A DNA stretch of 64,000 nucleotides from JAOARY01 sp045345765. Its GTDB lineage: Bacteria; Bacillota; Clostridia; Peptostreptococcales; Peptostreptococcaceae. The stretch lies in assembly GCA_045345765.1 (NCBI GenBank), contig CP148265.1:186001-250000 (forward strand), in the 5' to 3' direction. This document shows positions 16,204-25,124 of this stretch, piece after piece; positions within the stretch are counted from its first letter, which is position 1, and each line of letters starts with the position of its first letter. The notes under the pieces were generated by a model that worked only from the letters and a program-made list of their open reading frames with translations, had not been told where the DNA came from and did not search any database. Position numbers and translations under genes: made by a program.

Positions 16204-17859
16204 TTAAACTTCCATTATTATTGGTAAAATCATAGGATTTCTCTTAGTTCTTTCATATAAGAAAGATTTTAAATCTTCTTTTATTGTATTCTTTAAATAA
16301 GCCCATTCTCTTATATTCTTAGTCATACAATCATCTAAAGATTTCTTAACCAATTTCTTAGCACTAGACATTAAATCTTCTGATTCCCTCACATATACAA
16401 AACCTCTTGAGATGATATCAGGTCCCGCAAGAACCATTCCGTCTTCTTTATTGATTGTTACAACAACAACCATAAGACCATCTTCACTCAAATGTTTTCT
16501 GTCTCTTAAAACTATATTTCCAACATCTCCAACACCAAGTCCATCTACCAATATATTTCCACTTGGTATTGTGCCAGTTATACTTCCACCATCTCTATCT
16601 ATTTCAAAAACAGATCCATTAGAAAGTATATTAACTCTATCTTCACTCATCCCCAGATTAATAGCTAACTCTTTATGCTGTTTTAAATGTCTATATTCAC
16701 CATGAACAGGTATAAAATACTTTGGTTTTATAAGTCTATGAAGTAATTTAAGCTCATCTTTACAAGCATGACCAGAAACGTGAACATCTTCGTATATAAC
16801 ATCTGCTCCTCTTTCAAATAATTGATTTATAACTCTTGATACTAATTTTTCATTACCAGGAATTGGATGTGCAGATATTACTACTAAATCGCCTTCTCTT
16901 ATATCTAATTTTCTGTGTTCATTAGTTGCCATTCTTGAAAGTGCTGACATTGGTTCTCCTTGAGAACCAGTAGTTATTATAACCACTTCTTCTTTTTTAT
17001 AATCATCTATCTCATTTATATCTATTACAGTATCTTCTTTAACAGTTAAATAACCAAGACCACTTGCAACACCAAATACATTAACCATAGACCTTCCTGA
17101 AACAGAAACTTTTCTATTATATTTTTCTGCTGAATTTATAATTTGCTGAATTCTATGAACATTCGATGCAAATGAGGCTACTATTATTCTTCCTTTTGCT
17201 GTTGAAAAAATTTCATCAAGAGTATTTCCAACACTCTTTTCTGACATAGTGCTACCTTCTCTTTCAACATTCGTACTTTCAGCAAACATAAGTAAAACAC
17301 CTTTTTTACCAATTTCCGCAATTCTTTGTAAATCCATTATATCAGAATCAATTGGTGTGTAATCAACTTTAAAATCACCAGAATGGAACAATGCTCCTAA
17401 TTCAGTATGAATAGCAAGTGCACAAGCATCTGGTATACTGTGATTTACCCTAATGAATTCAACCTTCATATTCCCAGCATTAATTATATCTCTAGGCTTT
17501 ACTACATTTAATTTAATATTCTTTATTCTATGCTCATTTAATTTAAATTCTAATAATCCTAAAGTTAATTTAGTCCCATAAATAGGTACATTTATTCTCT
17601 TTAAAACATATGGTAATGCCCCTATATGATCTTCATGACCATGAGTTAGAAATATCCCTTTAACCTTTTCTTTATTTTTTAAAACATAGGAAATATCAGG
17701 TATAACAATATCTACCCCCAACATTTCTTCTTCAGGAAAGCTAAGACCACAATCAATAATAATAATCTCGTCTTTGTATTCAATCAAAGTCATATTCTTT
17801 CCTATTTCATTCATCCCTCCCAGAGGCATGACTTTTATTTTTGTATTCTTCTTTTGCAA
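16204..17859 (-). CDS. rnjA: Ribonuclease J
   Basis: This 551-residue metallo-beta-lactamase/beta-CASP ribonuclease matures and degrades RNA from the 5' end. The metal site HGHEDHIGALPYVL is at about residues 73-86 of the chosen protein, and the beta-CASP part contains ASFASNVHRIQQI and TTGSQGEPMSALSRM; PVHGEYRHLKQH follows. The reading frame is open to 17919, but AAGGAG stands 8 nt before a TTG at 17859 and nothing suitable supports an earlier start. A hairpin in the untranslated leader (17963-17993) may matter for control. Presumably works in a degradosome-like network with other RNases. Confidence 0.93.
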   Translation of the reverse strand: MQKKNTKIKVMPLGGMNEIGKNMTLIEYKDEIIIIDCGLSFPEEEMLGVDIVIPDISYVLKNKEKVKGIFLTHGHEDHIGALPYVLKRINVPIYGTKLTLGLLEFKLNEHRIKNIKLNVVKPRDIINAGNMKVEFIRVNHSIPDACALAIHTELGALFHSGDFKVDYTPIDSDIMDLQRIAEIGKKGVLLMFAESTNVEREGSTMSEKSVGNTLDEIFSTAKGRIIVASFASNVHRIQQIINSAEKYNRKVSVSGRSMVNVFGVASGLGYLTVKEDTVIDINEIDDYKKEEVVIITTGSQGEPMSALSRMATNEHRKLDIREGDLVVISAHPIPGNEKLVSRVINQLFERGADVIYEDVHVSGHACKDELKLLHRLIKPKYFIPVHGEYRHLKQHKELAINLGMSEDRVNILSNGSVFEIDRDGGSITGTIPSGNILVDGLGVGDVGNIVLRDRKHLSEDGLMVVVVTINKEDGMVLAGPDIISRGFVYVRESEDLMSSAKKLVKKSLDDCMTKNIREWAYLKNTIKEDLKSFLYERTKRNPMILPIIMEV

Positions 17860-17962
17860 AAAACTCAACTCCTTCTCTCTATATATATGCACGATTTTTC
17901 CCAATACTTCTAAGTACAAAAAAACATTAAAGATAAATCCGCTCTAATAAATATTTTTAAAT

Positions 17963-17993
17963 AGTAACAGCTTCTCTCCGACCAACTATTACT
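17963..17993 (-). promoter_or_regulatory. Stem-loop in the RNase J leader
   Basis: On the minus strand AGTAATAGTT pairs with AGCTGTTACT (10 bp including G-T pairs) around an 11-nt loop containing GGAGAG. It begins about 10 nt after the predicted transcription start, so the RNase J mRNA would carry a stable 5' stem. Self-regulation of RNase transcripts by leader structures is known for RNase E; here it is a suggestion. Confidence 0.5.
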
Positions 17994-18005
17994 TAATACC
18001 TTTTC

Positions 18006-18034
18006 ATTTTAACACATATTATGGCTTTATACAA
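18006..18034 (-). promoter_or_regulatory. Promoter of rnjA
   Basis: The minus strand has TTGTAT (18029-18034), a 17-bp spacer and TAAAAT (18006-18011), about 150 bp before the RNase J start. Confidence 0.7.
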
Positions 18035-18129
18035 AACAAAATAGCGCTTTAAACCTTTATATAAGCTATATTAATATATTTAAAGTCTCAATTATTCAAA
18101 CTTAAAATTAAAAATTTAAATATATTAAT

Positions 18130-18172
18130 ATAGTATTACCATGAGAACCAAAAGTACTCAAGGTAATACTAT
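18130..18172 (-). terminator. Stem-loop after fur
   Basis: ATAGTATTACC pairs perfectly with GGTAATACTAT, and TGAG with CTCA further in, about 15 bp past the fur stop. No clear T run follows, so it is either a weak terminator or an mRNA-protecting 3' structure. Confidence 0.55.
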
Positions 18173-18184
18173 GTAATATATAGA

Positions 18185-18619
18185 CTATTTACAATTTTTA
18201 CATCTACCAAATATCTTTACATCATGATTTAATATTTCAAAATCAAACTCATTTTCTATCTTATCCTCTAATTCATCAAGTAAATCATCTTCAACCTCTA
18301 TAACTTTACCACATTCTTTACATATAAGATGATGATGCGAATGACTATCTTGGTCTAGATTTATTTCATATCTACAACAACCGTCATCCAAATTAAGCTT
18401 TGATACTATTTTTACTTCATCTAATAATTGTAATGTTCTATAAACTGTTGCTAATCCAATTTCTGGACAAGGTATTTTTACTATATTATAAACTTCTTCA
18501 CTGCTAAGGTGCTCTCCTTTAGAATTCATCATTGCATCTATTATACATCTTCTTTGAGGAGTTAGTTTAAAACCCTTAGCCTTCAATTTTTCTTTTATTT
18601 CTTCTATTCTATCACTCAC
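18185..18619 (-). CDS. fur: Ferric uptake regulator family protein
   Basis: This 144-residue metal-dependent repressor has an N-terminal winged helix (FKLTPQRRCIIDAM, then GLATVYRTLQLLDE) and a C-terminal dimerisation domain with a His cluster (HSHHH) and two CxxC pairs (CKEC, CKNC) for structural zinc. The start is GTG behind GTAGGTGG. Placement after feoA-feoB and a Cys-rich small gene makes iron the likely signal, although PerR or Zur cannot be wholly excluded from sequence. It may sit in the feo operon or have its own promoter. Fur-like boxes near the feo promoter would give feedback. Confidence 0.88.
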   Translation of the reverse strand: MSDRIEEIKEKLKAKGFKLTPQRRCIIDAMMNSKGEHLSSEEVYNIVKIPCPEIGLATVYRTLQLLDEVKIVSKLNLDDGCCRYEINLDQDSHSHHHLICKECGKVIEVEDDLLDELEDKIENEFDFEILNHDVKIFGRCKNCK

Positions 18620-18674
18620 TATACCACCTACAACTTTTCAATTAATAATTCTTTTCAATTAAATTTTAATCTAA

Positions 18675-18833
18675 CTATTTTTCTTTGTCAAGTTTATTAT
18701 CACAATTTTTATTTAATTTGCATTTTTTACAACTACCTTTACAACTAAAATCTCTTATCAAAGAATTACATCTTACACATCTTATATTATTTTCATCATT
18801 TGGCATATTACAATTTTGACATTTTATTTTCAA
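18675..18833 (-). CDS. Small Cys-rich zinc-ribbon-like protein in the feo operon
   Basis: This 52-residue ORF is read from a TTG behind GGAGG that overlaps the feoB stop codon. The protein has nine cysteines arranged as CxxC, CxxC, then a CKGSCKKC block and a final Cys, with a strongly basic composition and no membrane helix. Small Cys-rich proteins, some membrane-bound, commonly accompany feoB in Firmicutes, but the two CxxC pairs here look more like a zinc ribbon. It could bind iron, zinc or an Fe-S cluster. Placement between feoB (9 bp upstream) and fur (56 bp downstream) and the good ribosome-binding site support a real gene. Confidence 0.75.
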   Translation of the reverse strand: MKIKCQNCNMPNDENNIRCVRCNSLIRDFSCKGSCKKCKLNKNCDNKLDKEK

Positions 18834-18842
18834 AATTTCCTC

Positions 18843-20687
18843 CTAAATAAAAACCATTAAATTTGATAATATAGCTCCTACTACAAAAGATATAATAAAG
18901 CTTCCAAACCATATTATAGCTGATTCTTTTATACTTCTTTCTTTAAATATAACTAAAATAGCTGCTATACAAGGAACAAATAAAGTTATTATAACTAAAG
19001 AAATCATAATTTGCGCAGAATCTAAAAGTCCTTGATTTGCTAAATCATTAAGCCCAGCTGCCCCAAAATCTCTTCTTATTATACCCATTATAAATGTTTG
19101 AGTTGTTTTTGGATGTAACTTCAAAACACCCTGTGTAAATGGTTCAAAATAAGCAATTATAGCATCTAGTGAACCTGTATAATCAAGTATAGTTATTATT
19201 ATTCCACCAAGAACAAATAACGGTCCTGCTTCTAGCATGAACTGCCATGTTTTTTGATAAGTTTTCTTAAATACATTACTAAGTTTTGGCAATCTAAGTG
19301 GCGGTAAATCTATTAATAAATCTGTTGACTTTCCTGGTAAAAATTTATTTAATAAAACACCAGTAAGTCCAAATACTAAAATCATAGTAATTACGTATAT
19401 AAATATATATTTGAATTCTAATCTAGCAATAAGACCTGCAATTACTCCAAGTTGGGCAGAACATGGAATTGAAAGACCAAGTAACAATGTTGCTATAAAT
19501 CTTTCTCTTTTTGAGCCAAGTAATCTAGTTGTTATAGTTGCCATAGTAACACAGCCAAATCCTAATATCATAGGGATTATAGCCCTACCATTAAGACCTA
19601 TATACATAAGTGATCTATCAACCAATGCTGCAATTCTTGGTAAATAACCAGAATCTTCAAGTATTGATAGTATAAAATAAAAACCTATAACTAATGGTGT
19701 TAAAAGACCAAGTAAATATACTGGTGCCATTGTTAAAACACCAAATTCACCAAATAACAGTATTCCTATGAAACTATTTGAATCAAATTTATAACCAAGC
19801 ACTCCCATTATAAAATTATGATAATATGTCCCCATCAAAATTTCTTCTGTATATCCTACCACTGTTTGTGCTATAAAAACTCCAATTAACTGATACACTA
19901 TATAAAGAACAAATAGTAATATTGGTATTCCTGTGATAGGTCTTAACATCATACGTCCTAATTTAGTTTTAAAATCAATACCATCATTGGATTCTTTTAT
20001 AACTTCCTCAATTATATTATCTATATGAACTCGTCTTTCCTTATATATTTCTTCTCTATAATCATCATTGTTATCATAGTTTGTTCTTTTTCTTATATTT
20101 TCATCTTCTTCTAAAATCATCAACCTATTTGAATCCATATCTGAATAAGATTTTACTTTTTCAATCAGATTCTTAACTATATCTAATCTATTACCTACTT
20201 TTGCATCTTTTAATCTATTTTCTACTTCTAATAGACCTTCTTTTTTTATAGCTGTAGTTGGTACAATTGGAACTCCAAGTCTTTCCTCTAATTTTTTTAT
20301 ATCTATATCTATTCCATTTCTCTTTATATCATCCATCATATTAAGTGCTATTATAACAGGTTTGTTCATATCTATTATTTGTTGTGTCAAAAATAAATCT
20401 CTTTCTAAATGAAGAGCATCGACAACATTTAGTATTATATCTGCTTCAAGTATTACATCTCTTGCAACTCTTTCTTCATCATTAAAAGAAGATACACCAT
20501 AAACTCCAGGCGTATCCATCACTATATAGTCCTTATACTTTCCTTGACTTATATCAACTGTTGTTCCTGGAAAATTAGAAACATCCACATATATTCCTGT
20601 TAAATGATTGAAAAAAACAGATTTTCCCACATTAGGATTTCCAACCAAAACCAATTTATTTTTTTTAGATTTATCATTAGCTGTCAT
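18843..20687 (-). CDS. feoB: Ferrous iron transporter FeoB
   Basis: This 614-residue protein imports Fe(II). The N-terminal G domain shows GNPNVGKS (16-23), FPGTT, DTPG and NMMD boxes, followed by a charged helical linker (about 190-240) and a membrane domain of many helices with the Gate motifs (LGFGCVTMATITTR; LGLSIPCSAQLGV). It begins 14 bp after feoA and is followed closely by the small Cys-rich gene. The length is at the short end for the family, but all motifs are present and no frameshift is seen. Confidence 0.95.
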   Translation of the reverse strand: MTANDKSKKNKLVLVGNPNVGKSVFFNHLTGIYVDVSNFPGTTVDISQGKYKDYIVMDTPGVYGVSSFNDEERVARDVILEADIILNVVDALHLERDLFLTQQIIDMNKPVIIALNMMDDIKRNGIDIDIKKLEERLGVPIVPTTAIKKEGLLEVENRLKDAKVGNRLDIVKNLIEKVKSYSDMDSNRLMILEEDENIRKRTNYDNNDDYREEIYKERRVHIDNIIEEVIKESNDGIDFKTKLGRMMLRPITGIPILLFVLYIVYQLIGVFIAQTVVGYTEEILMGTYYHNFIMGVLGYKFDSNSFIGILLFGEFGVLTMAPVYLLGLLTPLVIGFYFILSILEDSGYLPRIAALVDRSLMYIGLNGRAIIPMILGFGCVTMATITTRLLGSKRERFIATLLLGLSIPCSAQLGVIAGLIARLEFKYIFIYVITMILVFGLTGVLLNKFLPGKSTDLLIDLPPLRLPKLSNVFKKTYQKTWQFMLEAGPLFVLGGIIITILDYTGSLDAIIAYFEPFTQGVLKLHPKTTQTFIMGIIRRDFGAAGLNDLANQGLLDSAQIMISLVIITLFVPCIAAILVIFKERSIKESAIIWFGSFIISFVVGAILSNLMVFI

Positions 20688-20701
20688 TACTTTTCTTCCT
20701 C

Positions 20702-20920
20702 CTAAACTGCCTCTATCACTATACTATTTGCTAAATTTCTACCTATTGCTATTTCTTGAAATCTATTTTTTAATATAACTGGACCTGAAGGAATTTTTTC
20801 AAAACATACTAATTTAGCTCCTTCATAAAGGCCAATTCTTATAGCTTGTACTCTTATATTTTCATCTGGTATCGACATTATTTTTACTGATTCACCTTTT
20901 TTTATACTAGATAATTTCAT
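20702..20920 (-). CDS. feoA: Ferrous iron transport protein FeoA
   Basis: This 72-residue SH3-like cytoplasmic protein assists FeoB. It has the family pattern of a short beta-barrel ending in AIGRNLANSIVIE. AAGGAG precedes the ATG. It is first in the feo operon, immediately behind a near-perfect promoter with Fur-box-like sequence. Confidence 0.9.
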   Translation of the reverse strand: MKLSSIKKGESVKIMSIPDENIRVQAIRIGLYEGAKLVCFEKIPSGPVILKNRFQEIAIGRNLANSIVIEAV

Positions 20921-20969
20921 GGCAATTTCTCCTTAAAATATATTTAAAATCATTCTCAACTACAATAAG

Positions 20970-20998
20970 ATTATATTCCAATTGATAATAAAAGTCAA
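20970..20998 (-). promoter_or_regulatory. Promoter of feoAB, with Fur-box-like sequences
   Basis: The minus strand has TTGACT (20993-20998), a 17-bp spacer and a perfect TATAAT (20970-20975). The spacer contains TTATTATCAATT, and TTGAGAATGATTTT just downstream (about 20946-20960) resembles the GATAATGATTATC Fur box. Iron repression by the adjacent Fur is likely but not proven. Confidence 0.7.
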
Positions 20999-21150
20999 TA
21001 TTTTTATTTCTTTAGACCTATTCGAAATATTTTATTAAATAAAATTATATTATTTTCAATTGATATTTGAAACCTTAGATTATATTATCAATTAAAAATT
21101 TTTTTATTCCATTATATTTTTATATAAATAATTTTTAAATTCTATCTTAA

Positions 21151-21198
21151 AAATAAAAAGCAGCATAAGAATATCATCACTCTTATACTGCTTTTTTT
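21151..21198 (-). terminator. Terminator after the DUF1292 gene
   Basis: AGCAGTATAAGA pairs with TCTTATGCTGCT (one G-T) around a 10-nt loop, with five or more T following on the minus strand. It ends the alaS to DUF1292 gene group. Confidence 0.9.
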
Positions 21199-21277
21199 AA
21201 TACAAAATATACCAATACATTCTGTTTTATCATCAGCTAAATATCAAAAATTTTATTAATACTATATAAATATAATA

Positions 21278-21532
21278 TTAATTTTCTTTCATTATCTCTT
21301 CATATTCTTTTAATACAGCTTCATACTCTTCATCAGTTTCAATAGGCATAAGTTTTGGATCCTCTTCTTCACCTTCAATTCTAAATATATAAGCTTGTTC
21401 ATCATCCTCTTCTTCAATAGGAAGTAGTATTGCATAATCCCTATCATTTGCAGTTAAAGTCATAACTACTTCAAATCTAGTTTCTTCTCCATTTTCATCT
21501 ACTAATGCTACTATATTTTCATTTTCATTCAT
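21278..21532 (-). CDS. DUF1292 family protein
   Basis: This 84-residue acidic protein matches the DUF1292 family of Firmicutes (NENIVALVDENGEETRFEVV at the start, then YAILLPIEEEDDEQAYIFRI). Function is unknown; it is widely conserved beside ruvX, ireB and alaS, as here. It is soluble and Glu-rich. It lies 45 bp after ruvX and is the last gene of its group. Confidence 0.9.
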   Translation of the reverse strand: MNENENIVALVDENGEETRFEVVMTLTANDRDYAILLPIEEEDDEQAYIFRIEGEEEDPKLMPIETDEEYEAVLKEYEEIMKEN

Positions 21533-21576
21533 AAAAACACCTTCTTCTTATAATTTATTTTCATATAAAATTATCT

Positions 21577-22002
21577 TTAAAACATATTCTTAAGTCTATC
21601 AAGATATCCTTGTAAAATCAAACTTGCTGCTAACATATCTACTACTTTTTTTCTTTTTTTTCTGCTAACATCACCTTCAATGAGTGATTTTGTAGCTGCT
21701 ACAGTGGTAAGTCTTTCATCCCAAAATTCAATTTTTATACCATCTATTTTATTTGAAACCTTTTTTGAAAAAGCTATCACCTTTTCACCTTGAGGACCTA
21801 CTGTTCCATTCATATTTTTAGGAAGACCAAATACAATTGTATCAACATCTTTTTCCTCAACTAATTTTTTTAACTCTTCAATATCTTTTTTATTGCTTTC
21901 TCTTATAAGAGTTTTATAACCTTGAGCTGTAATCTTCATAAGATCACTAAATGCTATACCAATCGTTCTATCTCCTACATCAAGACCCATTATTCTTTTC
22001 AT
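21577..22002 (-). CDS. ruvX: Holliday junction resolvase-like protein RuvX/YqgF
   Basis: This 141-residue RNase H-fold protein is a putative Holliday junction resolvase that may also act in rRNA maturation. The start MGLDVGDRTIGIA carries the first catalytic Asp, and FWDERLTT carries another acidic residue. The reading frame is open to 22029, but AGGAGG before the ATG at 22002 is decisive. It begins 9 bp after the aldo/keto reductase stop. Conserved order with alaS, ireB and DUF1292 supports the assignment. Confidence 0.92.
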   Translation of the reverse strand: MKRIMGLDVGDRTIGIAFSDLMKITAQGYKTLIRESNKKDIEELKKLVEEKDVDTIVFGLPKNMNGTVGPQGEKVIAFSKKVSNKIDGIKIEFWDERLTTVAATKSLIEGDVSRKKRKKVVDMLAASLILQGYLDRLKNMF

Positions 22003-22010
22003 AAATCCTC

Positions 22011-22964
22011 CTAAATTATCTTTATACAAAAATCTTCACATTCTTTCATACAATAACCACATAAAACACATTTATTCATATCAACTTTAGCTTTATTATC
22101 TTCTATATAAAGCGCATTTTGTTTACATCTTCTAATACATTTTTGACAACCTGTACACCAAGAAGCAATATTTAATCTTCTTTCACTCTTTGTTAATTTG
22201 TTTTTTAAATCCATACTTATTTTTAAATTATTAAATTTTAAAATATTCATCTCTAATTCTAAACTATTTTGCATACCAATAGCAATAGAATCTAACTCTT
22301 TAATTTTTAGAACAAAATCAAGAGCCTTTTCATAATCATTTATATGTCTTCCTCCCCCAAGAGGTTTCATAGCATATATACCAAAGTTTTTTTCTTTTGC
22401 TAATTTTATAGCATCTAACATTTGATTTATATTACCATCATTAATCCCTATTCCAGATATATTAACAATCGGATGTATTATATCCAATATATCGCTGTAT
22501 TTTATAGCTCCTTTTACACCTTCTATAAAATGTGTTGATATTCCTAGAGATTTTATATATCCTTTTTCTTTCATTTTAAACAAATATTCTAGAGCCTCAT
22601 AATGACCTCTTATTGTATATTCACTTTCTTGTTCATGAAGCAAAAAACCATCAATATAGTCAGTATCTAGTTCTTTTAGAGCCTTTTCTAAACTCAATTT
22701 TGCTGTTTTTTTATCATAACAATAATCTTTTGTTATTATATGAAATTTTTCTCTCTTTATAGATTTTAAAGCCTCTTTAATATGAGGATAATTTTCATAT
22801 AAATTCGCAGTATCAAGTATATTAATACCCTTTTCATATGCTTCCACTATTAATTTTGAACCTTGATCAACTGATATATTCCTTTGAAGAGGGCTAATAG
22901 TAAGACTTCCAAATGATAATTTCGACACCTTAAACTTTGATTTTCCAAGTATATTATATTTCAA
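22011..22964 (-). CDS. Aldo/keto reductase with C-terminal 2[4Fe-4S] ferredoxin domain
   Basis: This roughly 317-residue protein has an aldo/keto reductase barrel (LSFGSLTISPLQ, DTANLYEN with the catalytic Tyr, MKPLGGGRH) fused to a C-terminal ferredoxin region with CTGCQKCIRRC and CVLCGYCMKEC. Such fusions occur in anaerobes; their redox partner and substrate are unknown. Unlike NADPH enzymes, electrons may pass to or from the clusters. The frame is open to a GTG at 22976, but GGTGAG suits a TTG at 22964 that gives the usual start KYNILGKSKFKVS. It is wedged between the 714-residue membrane protein and ruvX. Confidence 0.87.
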   Translation of the reverse strand: MKYNILGKSKFKVSKLSFGSLTISPLQRNISVDQGSKLIVEAYEKGINILDTANLYENYPHIKEALKSIKREKFHIITKDYCYDKKTAKLSLEKALKELDTDYIDGFLLHEQESEYTIRGHYEALEYLFKMKEKGYIKSLGISTHFIEGVKGAIKYSDILDIIHPIVNISGIGINDGNINQMLDAIKLAKEKNFGIYAMKPLGGGRHINDYEKALDFVLKIKELDSIAIGMQNSLELEMNILKFNNLKISMDLKNKLTKSERRLNIASWCTGCQKCIRRCKQNALYIEDNKAKVDMNKCVLCGYCMKECEDFCIKII

Positions 22965-22979
22965 TTTACTCACCACTAA

Positions 22980-25124
22980 TTATTCTAAATTTTTAAAATC
23001 AAAAAATATTATTAAAAAAGGAACAATAATATAACACATACTAGTTGCCGCCGCAACTACTCCAGAATCATTTACAAAAAAGCCAACAAAACTCCCAACA
23101 ACTATACTTTCAAACCCAAAATAAATATTTTTATTTTGAATTTTTAATTCTTTTAAAAATTTAGATGGCTTAAAGAAATAATAACCAAAGATAGCCATTG
23201 CACACATAAATACTTTACTCCAAACAGAAACTTTTATCAAATGTATATTCATTGATATTTTTCTTGTAATTATTTGAACTATACTAACCATTCCATTATT
23301 TTTTATTTCCAAAACAGCTTTTCCTAAATGCGATTTACTCTCTAATATAAATATATCTATGCAGGCAAATACAAATACAACCAAAATAACACTAAACCCT
23401 ATATATATTATCTTTTTCAAATCTATTTTTATTCTAAACATTCTAAGTGATAAAAATATAAATGCACAAATTGCAGTTATTGTTCCTCCAACATTTGCAC
23501 CCATCTTAGGAAAACCTAAAATAAGAATTGAAACACCTAAATATATTGTCATAAGCAATTTATTTATTTTATTTTCTTTAAAAATCATAGAAATAAAAAG
23601 TATTGTAGAACCTATTAAAATTCCCATATATTCATTTCCTACACCATAATATCTCGCTCCTATCATAGCATCATAACCAAGTATTGATCTTTTTATTAAA
23701 TACTGACCAAATAAAGTATCTACTAAAATAGATATAGACATTATAAAACTTAATATTTTTATTATTTTAATATTATCTGAAGTTAAGAATCTTAGCACAA
23801 TCAAAATAATAAAAGATATTATAATCGAAGTTGATATAAGTGCTACATCTGTTTTAAACTTAATAAGAGGTAAAAATAATAAAGATATAGGCATTACTAA
23901 AGTCAATATTAATGAAAATGAAATTGCATTTTTTATAATTTTATTTTTTTTCTTTAATTTAAAAAATAAAATCAATGAAAATACCCAAATAAACATTTCT
24001 AAGAATGCATAATTATAAAGTATTGCACTTCTTGATTTATATACAGTAGCAATTTGAAGATATTCATCTTTTAAAAATTTATAGTTATTTTCATACTCTA
24101 TAAAATCAAATTTTCTACCATAAAGTTTTTCTTTTGATATATCAAAATAATCAAGTATACCTTCACTGATATCAATATTTGCTATTATACCATTTCTTCT
24201 TGTTGTGCTTGTTTTTATAAGACCTTTCTTATCATCTTTAAATACAGATAAAAAAGATAATCTATAAAAATTTCTATAATCTTCAATCTTCGGGTAAGGA
24301 CTTATAATCATTATTTGAGTATTACCTTCAAACTCTTTAAATATTTCCTGCAAAAAAACTGATAGATCTTTATCTATTTGCTCTTTTAATTCTTCGTATT
24401 TCACATCACTTAAATTTTCCTTATATCTTTCTAGTCTATATGTGTCACCTAAAACAATATAAGATAAATCTTTTTGATCTTCTTTTAAATCTTTTAATAT
24501 AAATTCATAATTATCTTTAATTGAATACGGTTTATTTTTATCCATTAAATTTATATTATCTATATAACCATCTTCAATTTGACCATTTTCATCCATTAAA
24601 AAAAGATGAGCTAATTTATTTTCCTCATCTGTATTTTCATTTCCATAAACTCTAAACTCTATATTATTAGATTTTAAAGTTTCGGCTAAATACCCAATTT
24701 GATAAGAATATTCACTTCTTTTCATCTCTTTTTTTAATGCTTCTATTTTTAAATTATTAATCTTTTTTCCTTCTATTCCTGTTCTTCTTAAGTAGATATA
24801 TTTATTTTTATCAGTTATTGTTTGTATATCTACATTGTCTTCATTTACATAAACTCTTCCACCATAGGACATAGATGCATAATTCCTCATATCCGAAGTC
24901 CCAAGAGAACCTCTTATATTCATTAATGCTATATATCCTTTTTCCTTTAACTTTTCTTTCAAAAAAGAATTTTGATAAAAATCATCAAAAGAAAATCTAT
25001 TTAAGGATATTACTATCATTTTTTTATCATTATTCTCTAAAGCATATGTATTAAATGTAAAATTGAACAAGAAAAGAAAGGAAAATAGAACTAAAAAGCC
25101 TATCTTCCTTTTCATTTTAATCAC
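22980..25124 (-). CDS. Uncharacterised membrane protein with AlkP-like extracytoplasmic domain
   Basis: This 714-residue protein is not assigned to a pathway. After a signal-like hydrophobic segment (residues 5-28), about 340 residues are predicted outside the membrane; MIVISLNRFSFDDF near residue 35 and IMIISPYPK near residue 278 recall the first and late strands of alkaline-phosphatase-superfamily folds, but no clear metal-binding triad is seen. The C-terminal half has roughly eleven membrane helices with conserved-looking motifs VGNEYMG, MGANVGGT and NDSGVVAAA. It shares a start/stop base with ireB and is followed by the aldo/keto reductase. The GTG at 25124 or the ATG at 25115 could be the start. 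A cell-envelope lipid or polymer role is conceivable, but only inferred. Confidence 0.75.
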   Translation of the reverse strand: MIKMKRKIGFLVLFSFLFLFNFTFNTYALENNDKKMIVISLNRFSFDDFYQNSFLKEKLKEKGYIALMNIRGSLGTSDMRNYASMSYGGRVYVNEDNVDIQTITDKNKYIYLRRTGIEGKKINNLKIEALKKEMKRSEYSYQIGYLAETLKSNNIEFRVYGNENTDEENKLAHLFLMDENGQIEDGYIDNINLMDKNKPYSIKDNYEFILKDLKEDQKDLSYIVLGDTYRLERYKENLSDVKYEELKEQIDKDLSVFLQEIFKEFEGNTQIMIISPYPKIEDYRNFYRLSFLSVFKDDKKGLIKTSTTRRNGIIANIDISEGILDYFDISKEKLYGRKFDFIEYENNYKFLKDEYLQIATVYKSRSAILYNYAFLEMFIWVFSLILFFKLKKKNKIIKNAISFSLILTLVMPISLLFLPLIKFKTDVALISTSIIISFIILIVLRFLTSDNIKIIKILSFIMSISILVDTLFGQYLIKRSILGYDAMIGARYYGVGNEYMGILIGSTILFISMIFKENKINKLLMTIYLGVSILILGFPKMGANVGGTITAICAFIFLSLRMFRIKIDLKKIIYIGFSVILVVFVFACIDIFILESKSHLGKAVLEIKNNGMVSIVQIITRKISMNIHLIKVSVWSKVFMCAMAIFGYYFFKPSKFLKELKIQNKNIYFGFESIVVGSFVGFFVNDSGVVAAATSMCYIIVPFLIIFFDFKNLE

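Larger units (their letters stand above)
17860..18184. other. Gap between fur and rnjA
   Basis: This 325-bp interval holds the fur 3' hairpin, the rnjA promoter and the structured rnjA leader. No small ORF with a credible ribosome-binding site was found in it. Confidence 0.6.
20921..21277. other. Gap between DUF1292 gene and feoA
   Basis: This 357-bp gap holds the DUF1292 terminator, an AT-rich stretch and the feo promoter. A spaced inverted repeat, AATTGATA and TATCAATT near 21058-21094, may be a second Fur-type site. No ORF is credible. Confidence 0.5.
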
